64,000 nucleotides of DNA, taken from positions 82,231 through 146,230 of the forward strand of contig NZ_FNJO01000010.1 in the NCBI RefSeq assembly GCF_900104095.1, in the 5' to 3' direction. Numbering within the stretch: position 1 is the first letter of the stretch; each line of letters begins with the position of its first letter. Both the position numbers and the translations under genes were made by a program. The notes under the pieces were generated by a model that saw only the letters and a list, made by a program, of their open reading frames with translations, ran no database searches and had not been told where the DNA came from. Shown here piece after piece: positions 61,122 through 64,000 of the stretch. The DNA comes from Ralstonia sp. 25mfcol4.1. GTDB taxonomy: Bacteria; Pseudomonadota; Gammaproteobacteria; Burkholderiales; Burkholderiaceae.

Positions 61122-64000
61122 ACCCGACACAGCGAAAGCAGTTTATCCACATCGATCGGCTTGGCGATGTAGTCGTTGGCTCCGGCCTGCAGGCAGGCCT
61201 CGCGGTCGGACTGCATGGCCTTGGCCGTCAGCGCGATGATCGGCAGGCGCGCGTACTGCGGCATCTGGCGGATGTGCCGCATGGCCGTGATGCCGTCCAT
61301 CTCGGGCATCATGATGTCCATCAGCACCAGGTCGATGTCGTCCATCCGGTTCAGCACGTCAAGCGCCTCGCGCCCGCTGCGGGCGATCTCCACGGTGGCG
61401 CCCAGCGGTTCGATGACCTTCGACAGCGCGAAGATATTGCGCGCGTCGTCCTCCACCAGCAGCAGTTTACGGCCGTCGAACGTGTCGTCGCGGCTGCGGG
61501 CCGCGCGCAGCATGCGCTGGTGTTCCGGCGGCAGCGACGACTCCACGCTGTGCAGGAACAGCGTCACTTCGTCGAGCAGCCGGTCGGGCGAACGGGCCCC
61601 CTTGATGATGATCGACTTCGAGTACCGCCGCAGCTTCTGCTCGTCCTCGGCCGACAGCTGCCGGCCCGTATAGATGATCACGGGCGGCATCGCGCCGGCA
61701 TTGGCCTGCGCCCGCTGCGCCATATGGGCCAGCAGGTCGTGACCGGTGCCGTCGGGCAACACCATGTCCATCACCACGCAGTCGAACGGCGTGCCGTCCA
61801 GTGCTGCGGTGGCCCCTGCCACGCTGTCGGTGGTCACGATCTCGGCCTCCAGCGACTTCAGCAGCGCGCGAATGCTCTCGCGCAGCGCCGGGTCGTCCTC
61901 GATCACCAGCACCCGGCGCTGGCCCGCCGCCATGCGCGCCTCCAGGCCCCGGATCGCCGCAGCCAGCTTGTCGCGCTCGCTGGGCTTGAACGTATAGCCC
62001 ACCGCACCCAGGTGCAGCGCCGCTTCGGCATGATCGCTGACCGATACCAGATGCGTCGGGATATGTCGCGTGGCGGGGTCGCGCTTGAGCCAGTCAAGCA
62101 GCGTAAGGCCCGACTGATCGGGCAGCGCCACGTCCAGCAGGATGCCGCACGGCTGATGCTGGCGCGCCAGTTCCAGGCCCTGCGCCGACGTGGTGGCGTG
62201 AATGCAGTCGAAATCGAGTTCGTGGGCCAGGTCGTAGAGAATGCCGGCAAAGTCGATATCGTCCTCGACCACCAGGATCAGCCGGTTGCCGCGCGTGCGA
62301 TGGTCGCGATCGTCGGCAATCGGTGCCGGGTAGCCGGGCTGCACGCGCTCCATGGGTTCCTGCGCCGGGGCCGGGGCAGGCGGCACCGCGCGCGAGGGCG
62401 GGGCCATCACCAGCGGTGCCGGCGCGCTGGCCGGCTGCGTCATCAGGCCAGCCTGCGTGGCGGAGTCCGCGCCGAGCAGGCGCGGCACAGTCAATGCAAA
62501 CACGCTGCCCTGCCCCGGTTCGCTGGCCACCGAGATCACGCCGCCCAGCAGACGGCCCAGCTCGCGCGAGATCGACAGGCCCAGTCCCGTGCCGCCATAG
62601 CGGCGGCTGGTGGTGCCATCGGCCTGCTGGAAGGCTTCGAAGATGACCTGCTGCTTGTCTTTCGGAATGCCGATGCCGGTGTCGCGCACCTCGAAGCGCA
62701 CCGCGTCGTCACCCTGCGCAGCCAGCGCCAGCGTGACCGCGCCCGATTCCGTGAACTTGAATGCATTCGACAGCAGGTTCTTGAGCACCTGCTGCAGACG
62801 CTGGCTGTCGGAGACGATAACGTCGGGCACGCCGGGCAGGAATTCGACCCGGAACGGCACGCCCTTCTGCTCGGCTATCGGCCCGAACATGCCCTGCAGC
62901 GTCTCGGTCAGCGCCTTCAGTTCGACCGCTTCGTGCTCGATCACCAGATGGCCGGCCTCGATCTTGGACAGGTCGAGGATGTCGTTGATCAGGTTCAGCA
63001 GGTCGGTGTTGGCCGCGTGGATGGTGGATGCGTAGCGCACCTGCTCCGCGGTCAGCGTGCCGTCCTTGTTCTCCTGCAGCAGCTTGGCCAGGATCAGCGC
63101 ACTGTTGAGCGGCGTGCGCAGTTCGTGCGACATATTGGCCAGGAATTCGCTCTTGTACTGGTTGGACCGCTCCAGCGCCCGGGCGTTGGCGGCCAGTTCC
63201 GCCTGGAAGGTCAGCATCTCGCGCTTCTGGCCTTCCAGCCGCTGCGCGTGTTCTTCCAGCTGGACGTTGGCCTGTTCCAGCTCCGCCTGCTGGGCTTCAA
63301 GCCGCGCCTGCGAATCCATCAGCGCGCGGCCACGCTCCTCCAGTTCCTCGTTCGATACGCGCAGCTCTTCCTGCTGGACCTGCAGTTCTTCGCTCTGGCG
63401 CTGGGTTTCGCCCAGCAGCTTTTCCAGGCGGCCCCGGTAGGCGGCGGCCCTCAGGGTCATGCCGATCGGGTCGCCAATGCGCTCCAGCAGTTCCACGATG
63501 TCTGCGGTGTCCCGCTGCATCGCGACAAAGCCCAGTTCCACCACGCCCACCACCTCGCCTTCGGCCGTCAGCGGCGCCGCCACGATCTCGTTGGGCGTCG
63601 TCCGGCCCAGGGCCGAGGACACCTGGAGATAGTCGGCCGGCAGGCCTCCGACCGCGATCACGCGGTTTTCCGCCGCTGCCTGGCCGGCCAGCGTCTGCCC
63701 CGCCGTCAGCGTCTGCGGCAGTTCGTCGGCGTTGGCCAGCGCCCAGGCGGCCACGCGGCGCATCTGGTCGCCATCCACCTGGTACACCGCGCCCACGTGC
63801 GCCTGGAAGGCCTGCGCCAGCACGCGCACCAGCGCATCGGCCACGTTCCCCGCCGATTGCGGATTGCGCACGGCCTGATGCACCCGCACCTGCGCCTGCT
63901 GCAGCCATGCCACGCGCTGCATGGCCGCCTGCGACACGATGTAGCGATACACCACCACGGCCAGGAACCACAGCATGACCACGCCCGCGCCGCGGTTCGC
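61103..64000 (-). CDS. Large hybrid histidine kinase: GAF, kinase and three receivers (N-terminus outside window)
   Basis: The frame is open to the window edge, so the start is missing. The visible part begins in a transmembrane helix ([16 protein letters not shown]), likely the second of a periplasmic sensor such as CHASE3. Then come a GAF domain (~30-185), a long coiled coil of Glu/Gln heptads (~190-275), the kinase core ([37 protein letters not shown]) and three receivers in series. Their phospho-Asps are in [22 protein letters not shown] and [13 protein letters not shown]. It is the first gene of the operon with CheR, CheB and a receiver-kinase. Such kinases run multi-step phosphorelays. 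Confidence 0.93.
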   Translation of the reverse strand, partial: ANRGAGVVMLWFLAVVVYRYIVSQAAMQRVAWLQQAQVRVHQAVRNPQSAGNVADALVRVLAQAFQAHVGAVYQVDGDQMRRVAAWALANADELPQTLTAGQTLAGQAAAENRVIAVGGLPADYLQVSSALGRTTPNEIVAAPLTAEGEVVGVVELGFVAMQRDTADIVELLERIGDPIGMTLRAAAYRGRLEKLLGETQRQSEELQVQQEELRVSNEELEERGRALMDSQARLEAQQAELEQANVQLEEHAQRLEGQKREMLTFQAELAANARALERSNQYKSEFLANMSHELRTPLNSALILAKLLQENKDGTLTAEQVRYASTIHAANTDLLNLINDILDLSKIEAGHLVIEHEAVELKALTETLQGMFGPIAEQKGVPFRVEFLPGVPDVIVSDSQRLQQVLKNLLSNAFKFTESGAVTLALAAQGDDAVRFEVRDTGIGIPKDKQQVIFEAFQQADGTTSRRYGGTGLGLSISRELGRLLGGVISVASEPGQGSVFALTVPRLLGADSATQAGLMTQPASAPAPLVMAPPSRAVPPAPAPAQEPMERVQPGYPAPIADDRDHRTRGNRLILVVEDDIDFAGILYDLAHELDFDCIHATTSAQGLELARQHQPCGILLDVALPDQSGLTLLDWLKRDPATRHIPTHLVSVSDHAEAALHLGAVGYTFKPSERDKLAAAIRGLEARMAAGQRRVLVIEDDPALRESIRALLKSLEAEIVTTDSVAGATAALDGTPFDCVVMDMVLPDGTGHDLLAHMAQRAQANAGAMPPVIIYTGRQLSAEDEQKLRRYSKSIIIKGARSPDRLLDEVTLFLHSVESSLPPEHQRMLRAARSRDDTFDGRKLLLVEDDARNIFALSKVIEPLGATVEIARSGREALDVLNRMDDIDLVLMDIMMPEMDGITAMRHIRQMPQYARLPIIALTAKAMQSDREACLQAGANDYIAKPIDVDKLLSLCRVWLHAN

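Noticed and set aside
1-64000. CRISPR arrays, tRNA or rRNA genes, IS elements
   Set aside because: No regularly spaced repeats, cloverleaf sequences, rRNA signatures or transposase genes were seen on reading the window; a tRNA/IS search program would settle it.

Overview
The window looks like part of a chromosome or large secondary replicon of a betaproteobacterium in the Burkholderiaceae, most likely Cupriavidus or a close relative. This is inferred from the high GC content, a Bug-type tripartite tricarboxylate receptor, many LysR, MocR and GlxA regulators sitting beside small catabolic operons, and a homodimeric AceE. It holds about 50 protein genes. I see no tRNA, rRNA, CRISPR array or insertion sequence. 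Two genes run off the edges: the MFS/spermidine-synthase fusion on the left and a hybrid histidine kinase on the right.

Layout. 1-4.5 kb: membrane/spermidine-synthase fusion, MoxR ATPase and DUF58 protein in one operon. 4.5-7 kb: Tat-exported phosphocholine phospholipase C behind a tiny lipoprotein, with a PHO-box-like promoter. 7-10.6 kb: talarate/galactarate dehydratase and Bug receptor, divergent from a LacI regulator, with two matching operator candidates. 10.7-13 kb: MocR regulator divergent from a PaiB-like FMN-binding protein. 13-19.3 kb: LysR regulator, argininosuccinate-lyase-family enzyme, NitT/TauT-type ABC importer and a second, family-3 binding protein. 19.3-21.2 kb: SDR oxidoreductase and GlxA-type regulator. 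21.3-27.2 kb: exported PAP2 phosphatase with beta-helix repeats (a second PHO-box-like promoter), DUF882 and L,D-transpeptidase cell-wall enzymes, a universal stress protein and a DUF4239 membrane protein. 27.3-29 kb: tyrosine recombinase preceded by a dif-like 11-6-11 inverted repeat. 29-34 kb: MdtNOP-like efflux operon with YtcA. 34-37.1 kb: PilZ protein, LysR regulator, DUF1275 and DUF1330 proteins. 37.2-44.1 kb: a region that reads as less GC-rich, with an SbmA-like ABC exporter, a GT4 glycosyltransferase, a glycogen-debranching-type glucosidase and an acyltransferase. 44.2-47.8 kb: YdjM-like protein, small exported coiled-coil protein, EamA transporter and exported epoxide hydrolase. 48.2-55 kb: three-component molybdenum hydroxylase operon (TetR, FAD subunit, fused 2Fe-2S/Mo subunit) that also encodes a FixJ-type response regulator, divergent from a soluble histidine kinase. 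55-58.3 kb: SRPBCC protein under a 24-bp palindrome and an orphan AceE. 58.5-64 kb: signalling operon of hybrid kinase, CheR, CheB and receiver-kinase.

The commonest arrangement is a regulator next to the small operon it probably controls, with a dyad or repeat in the shared upstream region. The most interesting non-coding signals are the dif-like site at the recombinase gene, the two phosphatase promoters with the same layout, the LacI operator pair 168 bp apart, the MocR site cluster and the 24-bp palindrome at the SRPBCC gene. All starts were chosen by eye from ribosome binding sites, overlaps and family N-termini. GC differences are visual impressions, not computed values.
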